Of a stretch of DNA of 64,000 nt, positions 26,578 to 35,395 are shown one piece after another (position 1 is the first letter of the stretch; each line of letters starts with the position of its first letter). Source of the stretch: Peptoanaerobacter stomatis (lineage in GTDB: Bacteria > Bacillota > Clostridia > Peptostreptococcales > Filifactoraceae). Made by a program: the position numbers and the translations under genes. The notes below the pieces were generated by a model. It was not told where the DNA came from. It ran no database searches and saw only the letters and a list, made by a program, of their open reading frames with translations. The stretch covers positions 1,780,449-1,844,448 of the forward strand of contig NZ_JH815225.1 in the NCBI RefSeq assembly GCF_000238095.2, written 5' to 3'.

Positions 26578-29500
26578 ATGTTTAAAATGAATAAAAAGGA
26601 TATAACATTTAAAAATAGACATTCTATAACATCTATAATGGTATTAAGCTTTTTAGGTGTGTTGCTGATACAGTTAGTAGTGTTGTTTTTTAACTTTATT
26701 TTGCTGAGAACCGATCATAAGTTGGAGCAAAATACATATAGATATATTCTTGAAAAGGTGGAAAGCAGAAGTAGAGAACTGGAGCGCTACCTTACAGAAT
26801 TATGGGCAAACAGCGAATATATGAAACAGATTATGGATTTCTCGCAGACGGTATATAATGAGCATGTAAATTTGGGAAAGAATTTTGTAATAAATAAAGA
26901 CATAAGCGGTTCATTATTGGATATGGTGGAGCTCATGGAAATCAGTGGAGCGTTTATAGTATTTGACGATAAACCGGATATGCTTGGAATAAAAAAAGCT
27001 GTACATTTGGCAGATGCAAACTTAAGAACCAAATTTGCAGATAAATCGGATATAATTTTAAGGGTTGGAGAAGAAAAAATAGCCGGAGATTTAGGCGTTT
27101 ATCTTGAAAATGATTGGAAACCTTTTATAGATACGAGGACCATGTCAAAGACTATATATGAAAAAGCTATAAAAATAGCTAAAACTGTAAATCCGAGAGA
27201 AAAGACAGGTTTTTGGTTTTCGCCATCTGATGTGGCGGATACAAACGGCAGAAGTATATATTTCATACAACCGCTTTTTGACGACAGCACAGGTATTTTT
27301 TACGGTGTTATAGGAATAGAAGTGGGCGATGAGCTTATAAATGAGATACTTAGATATACAGAATTGTCAGAAAGTGGTAAGGGAGCATATATTTTGGCAA
27401 ATGAAAAATATGTTTCTGCGGTAAATACCAATTACGATGTAATTTCTATACAAGGTCCTTATGTAAAAAGACTTGTAAAAGACAATGAGTTATTTGCTCA
27501 TAAGATAAAAAATAAATATTATAATGAAGCGTACAAAATACAAGATAACAAATATCTTACAGTATTGGATTTTGAAAATACTAATAAAGATATGACATTG
27601 ATAGCGATACAAAGACCCATAAGATTATCAGCGAAAGACTCATCGGAAAATATAGATACCAATTGGTATCTTATGGGAGTAATAGATAAAAGTGAATTGG
27701 AGATATATTCAAAAGAGCTTATTAAAAGCATAATCGAGACCCTGTTGTTATCACTTATTATAGATGGTATTATAATATATTTGGTTTCGTATCTAATAGG
27801 ATATCCTTTGAGAAAACTGTCGAATGATATTAAAGAAAGTTACACAAAAGGCGGTCTAAGAAAGATAAAGCATATGAATATAGTTGAAATAGACAATATT
27901 ATAGATACAATAGAAGTTTTGTCGCAAAGATTATTGTCAAGTTCAAAAAAATTCCAAGGCATTTTAGATTCGGCATCTATACCTATAATAGCCGTTGAGA
28001 AAGATGAAGCAAGCGGCGTGGTATATAAGATGGGTGAGCTTTCTTCAATATTTCCTGGCTATATAAACAATGAGAAATTTGAAGTACGAATGAGTGAGGA
28101 AGAATATGACAAGGCCTCAAGATATTTTTTCTCAGACACCATAATAATAGACAGTATATATGATATAGAAAAAGATACACAAATAGACATTCGTAAGAAG
28201 ATATGGAATGGGGAAAGTTACTATATAAAAGTAATAACAAGACAAGTAAAAAACTATTGGAGAACATATGAAGATATGTCCGACGACAGTAATGAAACAT
28301 CAGATAAAAAAACTGTCACATTACAAGTAATAATGGATTATACAAAAGATATGATAGAAAAGATAAAGATTCAAAAAGAAAGAGACTTTGATGTACTTAC
28401 AGATCTTTTGAACAGACTGTCTTTTAAAGAAAGAGTTGAAGACTATATAGAAAAAGACATAAGAAAAACTAAAAAAGCCGCAATGGTTATGTGGGATTTG
28501 GATAATCTTAAATATGTAAATGACACATATGGGCATGATTTCGGCGACAGTTATATAAAATGTGCAGGGAATATAATAGGAATGCTTCAAGGCAAAGATT
28601 CATTTGTAGCGAGGGTATCAGGTGACGAATTTTTTGCATTCATACAATATGAAGATGATAAAAATGAAATCAGGCGAAAGATAGAAAATATAAAAATTAA
28701 ACTTAACAATACTAATCTGAAAGTTTCAGATGATATAAGCGTGAGAGTCAGAGCTACATCAGGCATAGCGTGGTATCCTGATGATGCTACTGTATATGAT
28801 GACTTGCACAGATTAGTAGACTTTGCAATGTATACAGCTAAAAATTCACAAAAAGGAAGCATAGGAGAATTTAATAGAGATAGTTATGATAAAAACTATA
28901 TCTTAATATCAGGAAGAGAAGATTTGAACAAGTTCATCGATGAAAAGCAGGTGAAATTTGCTTTCCAACCTATAGTAAGTGCAAAAGACGGAGAAGTATT
29001 TGCATATGAAGCACTTATGAGATCAGTGTCGGATAAGATAAAAAATGTTGGCGATATAATGAGACTTGCAAAATCACAATCAAAACTGCTTGATATAGAA
29101 ATTTTGACATTTGAAGGAGTCCTTAGAACCGTATCAAAATATACAGAAAAATTTAAAGATAAACATATATTTATAAATTCAATAGCCAGTACATCAATAC
29201 CTGAACATAGATTTTATGAGCTTTTAAATAATTATAAAGATATTATAGACTATTCTAAAATGGTCGTAGAAATTATAGAAAGCGAAGAGGTTGATTTAGA
29301 TTCTCTTTCAATAAAACAAAGATTGGCAACGGAAATAAATGCCCAGATAGCAATAGATGATTTCGGTTCAGGGTATGCGACTGAGTCATGGTTGTTACAA
29401 GTAAATCCTAATTTTGTCAAAATAGATATGGCACTTATAAGAGATATTGATAAAGATATGGAAAGACAGTCGATAGTTGAAAATATCTTAAAGTATACAA

Positions 29501-29694
29501 AAGAACGCAAAATAAAAGTTATATGTGAAGGAGTTGAAACACATCAGGAAATGAAAAAACTCATAAATATGGGAGCAGATTTTATACAAGGCTTTTATTT
29601 AGCAAAACCTGATTTTGAAATAAAAGATATAAGCAGAGAGAAAAAACGTGAAATTCAAGTATTGAATGTATTAAAAGGAGGTCAAAGCTTTTAA
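26578..29694 (+). CDS. Membrane GGDEF-EAL protein (cyclic di-GMP metabolism)
   Basis: A 1038-residue signalling enzyme. Two membrane spans (about 19-44 and 385-410) enclose a large extracytoplasmic sensor region of about 340 residues with Cache-like features (KTGFWFSPSDVADTNGRSIYF, YGVIGIEVGDELI). A HAMP/PAS-like linker leads to the GGDEF domain with SGDEF at residues 681-685, then the EAL domain with EAL at 811-813. The EAL domain keeps the phosphodiesterase residues: FINS, VVEIIESEE, IDDFGSG, VKID, EGVET, and IQGFYLAKP. Both activities may be present; the EAL half looks intact. The preceding gene encodes an orphan binding lipoprotein. Confidence 0.92.
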   Translation: MFKMNKKDITFKNRHSITSIMVLSFLGVLLIQLVVLFFNFILLRTDHKLEQNTYRYILEKVESRSRELERYLTELWANSEYMKQIMDFSQTVYNEHVNLGKNFVINKDISGSLLDMVELMEISGAFIVFDDKPDMLGIKKAVHLADANLRTKFADKSDIILRVGEEKIAGDLGVYLENDWKPFIDTRTMSKTIYEKAIKIAKTVNPREKTGFWFSPSDVADTNGRSIYFIQPLFDDSTGIFYGVIGIEVGDELINEILRYTELSESGKGAYILANEKYVSAVNTNYDVISIQGPYVKRLVKDNELFAHKIKNKYYNEAYKIQDNKYLTVLDFENTNKDMTLIAIQRPIRLSAKDSSENIDTNWYLMGVIDKSELEIYSKELIKSIIETLLLSLIIDGIIIYLVSYLIGYPLRKLSNDIKESYTKGGLRKIKHMNIVEIDNIIDTIEVLSQRLLSSSKKFQGILDSASIPIIAVEKDEASGVVYKMGELSSIFPGYINNEKFEVRMSEEEYDKASRYFFSDTIIIDSIYDIEKDTQIDIRKKIWNGESYYIKVITRQVKNYWRTYEDMSDDSNETSDKKTVTLQVIMDYTKDMIEKIKIQKERDFDVLTDLLNRLSFKERVEDYIEKDIRKTKKAAMVMWDLDNLKYVNDTYGHDFGDSYIKCAGNIIGMLQGKDSFVARVSGDEFFAFIQYEDDKNEIRRKIENIKIKLNNTNLKVSDDISVRVRATSGIAWYPDDATVYDDLHRLVDFAMYTAKNSQKGSIGEFNRDSYDKNYILISGREDLNKFIDEKQVKFAFQPIVSAKDGEVFAYEALMRSVSDKIKNVGDIMRLAKSQSKLLDIEILTFEGVLRTVSKYTEKFKDKHIFINSIASTSIPEHRFYELLNNYKDIIDYSKMVVEIIESEEVDLDSLSIKQRLATEINAQIAIDDFGSGYATESWLLQVNPNFVKIDMALIRDIDKDMERQSIVENILKYTKERKIKVICEGVETHQEMKKLINMGADFIQGFYLAKPDFEIKDISREKKREIQVLNVLKGGQSF

Positions 29695-29786
29695 GATATA
29701 GAAAAACACTTCACAATCACACCAATTTAATCTTTTTAATTATTTGTATATTTAGCAAAATCAGAAAGGAAGTACGGTAATAAGCA

Positions 29787-30020
29787 ATGAAACAGGGTAT
29801 CGATCAAGAATTATATAATGTGGCAAAAGAAAAAAGAACAAAAAAGATGATTGAGCAAACCCATAAGAAAAATTCAAAAATGAATTTAAGTTCGGATAAC
29901 TTTGATGAATTTATAGGGAAAAAGAAAACATTTAAACAAAAAAGTGAAAAATCTTTTAGAAGAAATCAGAGAAATTTTGAATATGATTATGAAGAAGATT
30001 TTTATGAACCGGGATATTAA
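29787..30020 (+). CDS. Small charged hypothetical protein, 77 residues
   Basis: This frame begins MKQGIDQELYNVAKEKR and ends YDYEEDFYEPGY. It is rich in Lys, Arg and acidic residues with an aromatic, acidic tail, and has no signal or membrane segment. AAAGGAAG lies 14 bases before the ATG, a little far; a stop codon just upstream excludes an earlier start. A strong terminator follows. I do not recognise a family. Confidence 0.6.
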   Translation: MKQGIDQELYNVAKEKRTKKMIEQTHKKNSKMNLSSDNFDEFIGKKKTFKQKSEKSFRRNQRNFEYDYEEDFYEPGY

Positions 30021-30036
30021 AAAATGATTGAATTAT

Positions 30037-30074
30037 AAGCACTACCTTATTACAAAATAGGTAGTGCTTTTTTA
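30037..30074 (+). terminator. Terminator
   Basis: AAGCACTACCT pairs perfectly with AGGTAGTGCTT around TATTACAAAAT, followed by T-run. It closes the unit ending with the 77-residue frame. The 30075-30308 gap after it is AT-rich and shows nothing else. Confidence 0.9.
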
Positions 30075-30308
30075 AAAAAACATCAATTACATTTTGACAA
30101 AAATTATATAACAAGATATAATATTAAAAAGCAAATTAATTTTTATACTGTATAATTATAAAGTTAGTTTGCTATATTATTATATTATTGTACTTTTTTA
30201 GTTTATAAAGTTATATTACATAGTAAGGTTTTGAATAAGTTTTTGTCGGATGTATAAGATTTGATATGAACTTATGGTTTTTGTCTTTTCTGCATGGAGG
30301 TGGAAAAA

Positions 30309-30926
30309 GTGAGAGTAGGTAGGATAAACTTGGTAAAGTTTATGCCGTATAGAGATGTTAAGATGATACTCAGGTATTTTGCTATGAAAGGTGTAGCACA
30401 AGGTGCATCAAAAGAAAATGATTTGTCTAAGATAAATACACTTCAACCATATGATGATAGAGATATAAAACAGCAAATAAAATCCAGAAATGCTTTAAAT
30501 GATTTGGTTTTGGATACCATAGAGGATTCAAACTTAAATTCTATGCAAAATGGTACGACTGTGTCTGCAAAATCACAAATAAGACTTATGAAAGCTATGA
30601 GACTTATGAGAAAAGGAAGTAAAGTTTCAGGCTTGGATTTGCTTGCAAAATCTGATTCTAAAAGTGCAATTATGAATACTGACAAGACTAATGTGAGTAC
30701 ATCTCAAAAAACTGACACTAAATATTTTAGCGATGAAAAAGTGCAAACCGTAGCAAAAGAAAAAAATATAGATAAAAATGATAATCAGAAAAAAGAAAAT
30801 ATATCAGTAATAAAAGAAGACAGTAAAAAAGAAACTAAAACAGTTATGGAAGAATATGCCGATTTATTAAAAAGACTTGATGAGAAAAAAGAACAGGAAA
30901 AGAAAGATAAGGATAAAGACAATTAA
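30309..30926 (+). CDS. Conserved-looking hypothetical protein, charged C-terminus
   Basis: A 205-residue protein starting at GTG 30309, with GGAGGTG six bases before it. An ATG at 30294 is in frame but overlaps that SD. The first 100 residues (RVGRINLVKFMPYRDVKMILRYFAMKG... MKAMRLMRKGSKVSGLDLLAK) look globular and basic. The last 90 are low-complexity Lys/Glu/Asp-rich and probably helical or disordered. No known domain is recognised. It is 38 bases upstream of the zinc-ribbon gene, so the two form a likely operon of unknown role. Confidence 0.65.
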   Translation: MRVGRINLVKFMPYRDVKMILRYFAMKGVAQGASKENDLSKINTLQPYDDRDIKQQIKSRNALNDLVLDTIEDSNLNSMQNGTTVSAKSQIRLMKAMRLMRKGSKVSGLDLLAKSDSKSAIMNTDKTNVSTSQKTDTKYFSDEKVQTVAKEKNIDKNDNQKKENISVIKEDSKKETKTVMEEYADLLKRLDEKKEQEKKDKDKDN

Positions 30927-30964
30927 GCTCATTAAGGAGTATTTTATTTCGGAGGTGATACTGT

Positions 30965-31393
30965 TTGAAGATAAGAGTGAAGCCTACAATAGGCAAGGAT
31001 GAAGAGTTTCATATAGAAGATAAAGAAAACTATACAAAATTGGAAATGGACAAGATGTATCGAATTGTGCGTGATTATCTCTATGATCACCAAGGAGAAA
31101 ATGCTATTAAAGTATCAGACGATACAGGTGTGCCACGAAAAGTGATAATGACTTTTTTGAGGCAAGGAAAGATATCATTGGCAGAAAATTCGAGAACATG
31201 GCTTAGAAAATGTAAAAAATGCGGTGCTCTGATAGAGACCGGAGATAATTGCATCGAATGTATGCAAAAAAAGATGAGTCAGATATTAAATCCTGAAGAA
31301 ACTCAAGTGAAAAAGAAAAACATATCAGGATATTCAACTAATAATATCAATGCTCATGATAACAGTTATGGACGAAGAATAAGGAAAAAATAA
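30965..31393 (+). CDS. HTH-like plus zinc-ribbon protein, YvyF-like
   Basis: A 142-residue protein. Residues 20-75 (MYRIVRDYLYDHQGENAIKVSDDTG...KVIMTFLRQGKI) look like a helix-turn-helix of the kind seen in flagellar-operon proteins such as YvyF. A zinc ribbon CKKCG-x7-NCIEC follows at about 80-97; in YvyF the ribbon comes first, so the order here is reversed. The tail is basic. The start is TTG 30965 after GGAGGTGA. No flagellar gene is nearby, although two chemotaxis receptors are in the window. Family placement is tentative. Confidence 0.6.
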   Translation: MKIRVKPTIGKDEEFHIEDKENYTKLEMDKMYRIVRDYLYDHQGENAIKVSDDTGVPRKVIMTFLRQGKISLAENSRTWLRKCKKCGALIETGDNCIECMQKKMSQILNPEETQVKKKNISGYSTNNINAHDNSYGRRIRKK

Positions 31394-31430
31394 AAGATTA
31401 TATTATAAAAAGATAATATAATCTTTTTTA
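31392..31430 (+). terminator. Terminator before glsA
   Basis: AAAAGATTATATTA pairs with TAATATAATCTTTT followed by a T-run, directly at the stop of the zinc-ribbon gene. It separates that gene from glutaminase. Confidence 0.85.
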
Positions 31431-31464
31431 AATGAATGAAAAAATTATTTATTTGGAGGATGAT

Positions 31465-32391
31465 ATGGATAAGAATATTCTCGAAGATATTTTGCAAAAT
31501 AACAGAAAATATATACAATTAGGTGAAGTTGCTACATATATACCCCAACTTGCAAAAGCAAATAAAGAAGACTTAGGCTTATGTATAAAGGATATGAATG
31601 GAGATATGTATGCTTGTGGAGATTATGAAAAAAAATTTACCATACAATCTATGTCAAAGGTAATAACATTTACTTCCTGCCTATTGGATAATTCTATTGA
31701 AGATGTGAAAAAAACAGTATCCTTCGAGCCTACATCTACTGCATTTAATGCAATAGTGGATTTGGAAATTAAAAACAGACACAGACCCTTAAATCCATTT
31801 ATAAATGCCGGAGCTATAGCTTGTATAAGTATGCTAAAAGAAAACACATATCAAGAAAAATTTGATAGAATAATAAATTTTATAAAATTGTTATCCTTAA
31901 ATGAAAACATAGATTATGATGAAGAAGTTTATGAATCTGAAAGAAAAACAGGTTCAAGAAACAGAGCGCTTGCTTATTATATGCAAAGCACAGGCATAAT
32001 AGATAAAGATGTAGATATAGAAAAATTGCTGGAAGTATATTTTAAAATATGCTCTATAAAAGTAAATTGTATAGACTTGTCCAACATAGCACTCATATAT
32101 GCAAACAACGGAGTAAATCCGTTTACAAAAGAAAGATATTTTTCAAAAGAAGTAAGCAAGATAGTAGTTGCAACTATGGCACTTTGTGGTATGTATGATG
32201 AATCAGGAGAAATAGCTGTTACCGTAGGTATACCTTCAAAAAGCGGAGTGAGTGGAGGAATACTATCAGTGCTTCCGAGCAAAATGGGAATAGGAATATA
32301 TGGACCTGCATTAAACGATAAAGGTACAAGTGTAGCAGGATTAAAAATATTGGAAAGCGTAAGTGAAAAATTTGATTTAAGCATATATTAA
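31465..32391 (+). CDS. glsA: Glutaminase
   Basis: A 308-residue serine-dependent beta-lactamase-fold enzyme that hydrolyses glutamine to glutamate and ammonia. Family marks are the Ser-x-x-Lys motif in FTIQSMSKV, EPTSTAFNAIVDLE, NPFINAGAIA, SRNRALAYYM, and the C-terminal KSGVSGGILSVLPSKMGIGIYGPAL. ATG 31465 lies five bases after GGAGG and gives the usual family length; an ATG 33 bases earlier is in frame but sits in the preceding terminator region. It is a single gene. Together with HutH it suggests that the cell uses amino acids as nitrogen and energy source. Confidence 0.93.
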   Translation: MDKNILEDILQNNRKYIQLGEVATYIPQLAKANKEDLGLCIKDMNGDMYACGDYEKKFTIQSMSKVITFTSCLLDNSIEDVKKTVSFEPTSTAFNAIVDLEIKNRHRPLNPFINAGAIACISMLKENTYQEKFDRIINFIKLLSLNENIDYDEEVYESERKTGSRNRALAYYMQSTGIIDKDVDIEKLLEVYFKICSIKVNCIDLSNIALIYANNGVNPFTKERYFSKEVSKIVVATMALCGMYDESGEIAVTVGIPSKSGVSGGILSVLPSKMGIGIYGPALNDKGTSVAGLKILESVSEKFDLSIY

Positions 32392-32581
32392 TTTTTTATT
32401 TACAACTTTAAGCATAAAATTTTACCTAATTATAAAGTAGATTTAATATGAAAGTAAAATATATATTATATAATAGCAAGTACAGTATATTAATATTGAA
32501 AAATTTCTAAACATAGGAATTGTTTTAAAAGAAAATCAGGATAAAAATAATTTTATTCTATATGAAAAAGGAGAGAACTTG

Positions 32582-33322
32582 ATGAAAAAGCTGTCAAAAA
32601 TAATTATGATTTCTATTCTTATAGCAGGAATTATGGCGCCTTCCAACATTTTTGCAGGCCAATATGCAAGCTATAATGCTAAGACCAACACGATAGATAT
32701 AATATCTACAGTAAATGGAACATATGAACAAAAAACACAGGCAAATAAAGAGATTAAAGAAATATATACAAAGCTACAAAAAGATAAAAAAGATATAAAG
32801 AAAATAAAAGTGAATTTGATAACACCCAAAATAAATATAAAAAAACAACAAAAAAAAGTAATGCTTACACAAAATGAGATGGCACAAAAAGTCCTTGAAC
32901 TTGTAAATGAAAAAAGACGTGAAGCAGGGCTTAAAGAGTTGACCTTGAGTGAAGACTTGATGAAGGGCAGTAAATGGAAAAATGATTATATGGCACAAAC
33001 TAACGATTATGGACATATACCAAAAGACGGAACAAGTATGGGAGTTCAAGGTGCAAAATTTTATTCGACAAACTTTGTAGGGGAAAATATACATGTATCC
33101 TACAGTTTGCCGAGTGAATATAATGATTTAACACCACAAAGTTTATTTCAAGGCTGGTGGAATTCACCGGGACACAGAGCAAATATTTTGAACGAAAACT
33201 ATACGCAAATGGGTATGGCATATACAAATTCATTGACTGGTGTGAAAAGTGGTGATTTTAGAGCATATTATGCGACACAATGGTTCGGTAATCCTGAACT
33301 TGTAGCACCAAGCGATTATTAA
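32582..33322 (+). CDS. Secreted CAP-domain protein
   Basis: A 246-residue exported protein. The signal peptide (KIIMISILIAGIMAPSNIFA) is followed by a Lys-rich linker and a C-terminal CAP/SCP domain (about 105-240) with the usual motifs: LVNEKRREAGLKELTLSEDL, YGHIPKDGTSM, VGENI, WWNSPGHRANILN and MGMAY. Bacterial CAP proteins are extracellular and their activity is mostly unknown. AAAGGAGAG precedes ATG 32582. No sorting signal is present, so it is probably released. It stands alone. Confidence 0.88.
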   Translation: MKKLSKIIMISILIAGIMAPSNIFAGQYASYNAKTNTIDIISTVNGTYEQKTQANKEIKEIYTKLQKDKKDIKKIKVNLITPKINIKKQQKKVMLTQNEMAQKVLELVNEKRREAGLKELTLSEDLMKGSKWKNDYMAQTNDYGHIPKDGTSMGVQGAKFYSTNFVGENIHVSYSLPSEYNDLTPQSLFQGWWNSPGHRANILNENYTQMGMAYTNSLTGVKSGDFRAYYATQWFGNPELVAPSDY

Positions 33323-33376
33323 TAGTGTTTAGTATCAGTGTTTTTTTATTATATAATTAATCTATTATAAAAAGCA

Positions 33377-33475
33377 TTAATACTAAAATTCAATAGAATA
33401 ATAGCTTTGTGTAAATTAATAAAATATAACACCATTTAATACAATCTTTATATTAAACTTCTATAAAATAACGGT
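33377..33475 (+). repeat. Dispersed element family A, copy A4 (right end unclear)
   Basis: It begins TTAATACTAAAATTCAATAG, the best match to the family A left end, and shares AATAAAATATAA and neighbouring bases with A1. The right inverted end was not found. It lies in the gap between the CAP gene and the rph-rdgB terminator; TTTAGTATCA at about 33333 and GATTAGTATAAA at about 33598 may be further remnants. Confidence 0.5.
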
Positions 33476-33605
33476 GCAAAAGAGAAAAATAAGACATAAT
33501 CCATTTCAAAAAATATATTCTCAAAAGTATAATTTTAAGGGATTTGAACATGGTATATATTTGGGGAAATATTAGTATTACTATAAATTATCTGATGATT
33601 AGTAT

Positions 33606-33637
33606 AAAAGCTGTTGTAAATTTTTACAACAGCTTTT
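33606..33637 (-). terminator. Terminator of the rph-rdgB gene
   Basis: AAAAGCTGTTGTAAA and TTTACAACAGCTTTT form a perfect 15-base-pair stem with a two-base loop, ten bases after the stop at 33647. On the minus strand the stem ends in TTTT, so it may also act on the plus strand. Confidence 0.9.
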
Positions 33638-33646
33638 AAAATGCCT

Positions 33647-34987
33647 TTAATTTTTTAAAAATTCTTCCAATTTTTCAAGCGATTTTGCTCTATGTGATAT
33701 GAGATTTTTTACTTCTTGTGATATTTGAGCAAATGTTTTAGAACGTGCAAGATTATCGTCAGGCAAAAACAGAGGGTCATATCCGAAACCGTTTGAGCCT
33801 ACCATAGTAAAGCCTATTTTACCTGTACATTCTCCTCTAAATACATATTCTTTTCCATCAGGATATACAAGTGCGATCACCGATACAAATTTTGCAGTTC
33901 TTTGATCAAGTGTAAGTCCCATTAGTGATTTTAACAGTTTTTCGTTATTTTTTAAATCTCTCGGCTCTTCATTTGTAAATCTTTTTGACATAACACCAGG
34001 TTTACCGTTTAATGCGTCAACCATAAGTCCTGAGTCATCCGCAATGCATATTTTTCCTGTTCTTTTGCTAAATTCTCTTGCTTTTATAAGTGCATTTTCT
34101 TCAAATGTTTCGCCGTTTTCTTCAACTTCCACATTTTCTAAATTATAATCTAAAAGGGATTTGTGATTTATATTATATCTATCCAGTATTTTTCCTATTT
34201 CATCAAGCTTGTGCCCGTTTCCTGTAGCAATCATAATTTCTATGTCTTTTTCAGTTTCTCCTAAGATTAACTCAGTTATTTCTTTTCCTAAAATTTCTTT
34301 TTGAGTTGCGATTATTTTTTCGTTTCCTTTTGTTGCAAGGTCTAATAAATTATTTAATCTGTCTCTTGAAAACGGTGATTGTTCACCTGTACCTTGTACT
34401 TCTATAAATTCTCCCTTATCATTCATAACTATATTCATATCCACTTGTGCATTGCTGTCTTGCTCATAGCAAAGATCCAAGACATTCTCGTCTTTTACTA
34501 TACCTACACTTATTGCGCTTACAAATGAGTTGATAGGGAATTCGCTTATTATTTTTCTGTCATAGAGTTTTTTGGCTGCCAGAGCGAGTGCAATGAAAGA
34601 ACCGTTTATTGATGTGGTTCTTGTTCCTCCGTCAGCTTGTATAACATCACAATCTATCCATATTGTGCGTTCACCAAGTTTTTTAAAATCGACTGCATTT
34701 CTTAGACTTCTACCGATTAATCGTTGTATTTCGTGACTCCTGCCATCGACTTTGCCTCTTGTTGAATCTCTTAGTTTTCTTTGTTTTGTTGAACGAGGTA
34801 GCATAGAATACTCTGCAGATATCCAACCTGTACCTGTATTTTTTAAAAACGGAGGTACTTTGTCTTCAATAGAGGCTGTACATATTACTTTTGTTTCGCC
34901 AAACTCTATGAGTACGCTGCCTTCTGCATATTTTGTATAATTTTTTATGATTTTTATATTTCTAAGCTCATCATTTGCTCTTTGCAT
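33647..34987 (-). CDS. RNase PH fused to RdgB/Ham1 (XTP/dITP) pyrophosphatase
   Basis: A 446-residue two-enzyme fusion. Residues 1-240 are RNase PH, which trims tRNA 3' ends by phosphorolysis: [67 protein letters not shown]. From about residue 251 a complete Ham1/RdgB domain follows: [51 protein letters not shown] and [10 protein letters not shown]; it hydrolyses XTP and dITP. The two genes are neighbours in many Firmicutes; here they are in one frame with no stop or internal SD seen. A good SD-like stretch before ATG 34987 was not obvious (GTAGGTGCG is present). Confidence 0.92.
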   Translation of the reverse strand: MQRANDELRNIKIIKNYTKYAEGSVLIEFGETKVICTASIEDKVPPFLKNTGTGWISAEYSMLPRSTKQRKLRDSTRGKVDGRSHEIQRLIGRSLRNAVDFKKLGERTIWIDCDVIQADGGTRTTSINGSFIALALAAKKLYDRKIISEFPINSFVSAISVGIVKDENVLDLCYEQDSNAQVDMNIVMNDKGEFIEVQGTGEQSPFSRDRLNNLLDLATKGNEKIIATQKEILGKEITELILGETEKDIEIMIATGNGHKLDEIGKILDRYNINHKSLLDYNLENVEVEENGETFEENALIKAREFSKRTGKICIADDSGLMVDALNGKPGVMSKRFTNEEPRDLKNNEKLLKSLMGLTLDQRTAKFVSVIALVYPDGKEYVFRGECTGKIGFTMVGSNGFGYDPLFLPDDNLARSKTFAQISQEVKNLISHRAKSLEKLEEFLKN

Positions 34988-35170
34988 TTACGCACCTACT
35001 TTTTTATGTATATTTTTAAAATATTTATTGTATGTAAACAGTTGATATATAATTTATTTATAATGTTTCTGCTAATATATGTATGTTTGAACTATTGCTT
35101 AATAGAACAACCAACACAAGTATATAAAACAAAATTATATTGAGAAATAAACACTATCTAAAAAATGCAA

Positions 35171-35296
35171 TTTTATACTATCTTCTAATAAAATTATGGA
35201 TAACTTGTATAATTATATAATATCAATATACATAGTCTACCAGAAAAATTAATTATTATGATTTTTCATTATTCTATAAGATTGTAGTATTAAAAA
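35171..35296 (-). repeat. Dispersed element family A, copy A5
   Basis: Read on the minus strand it begins TTTAATACTACAATCTTATAG and ends AGAAGATAGTATAAAA. It aligns nearly without gaps to A3. Immediately to the right, 35283-35362 carries a further segment ending TAGATAATAGTATAAAA, which has the same type of end and may be a second, shorter element sharing the boundary. Confidence 0.6.
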
Positions 35297-35363
35297 ATAA
35301 AAAATACATTCAATTTTAGAATGTTTATTAAATTGCTGTTTAATTAGATAATAGTATAAAATT

Positions 35364-35390
35364 ATTAGTGGAGATAATATCTCCACTAAT
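35364..35390 (-). terminator. Terminator of lon
   Basis: ATTAGTGGAGATA and TATCTCCACTAAT form a 13-base-pair near-perfect palindrome six bases after the lon stop. On the minus strand AATTTTAT follows. Loop size is minimal, so the effective stem is slightly shorter. Confidence 0.75.
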
Positions 35391-35395
35391 TGTAT

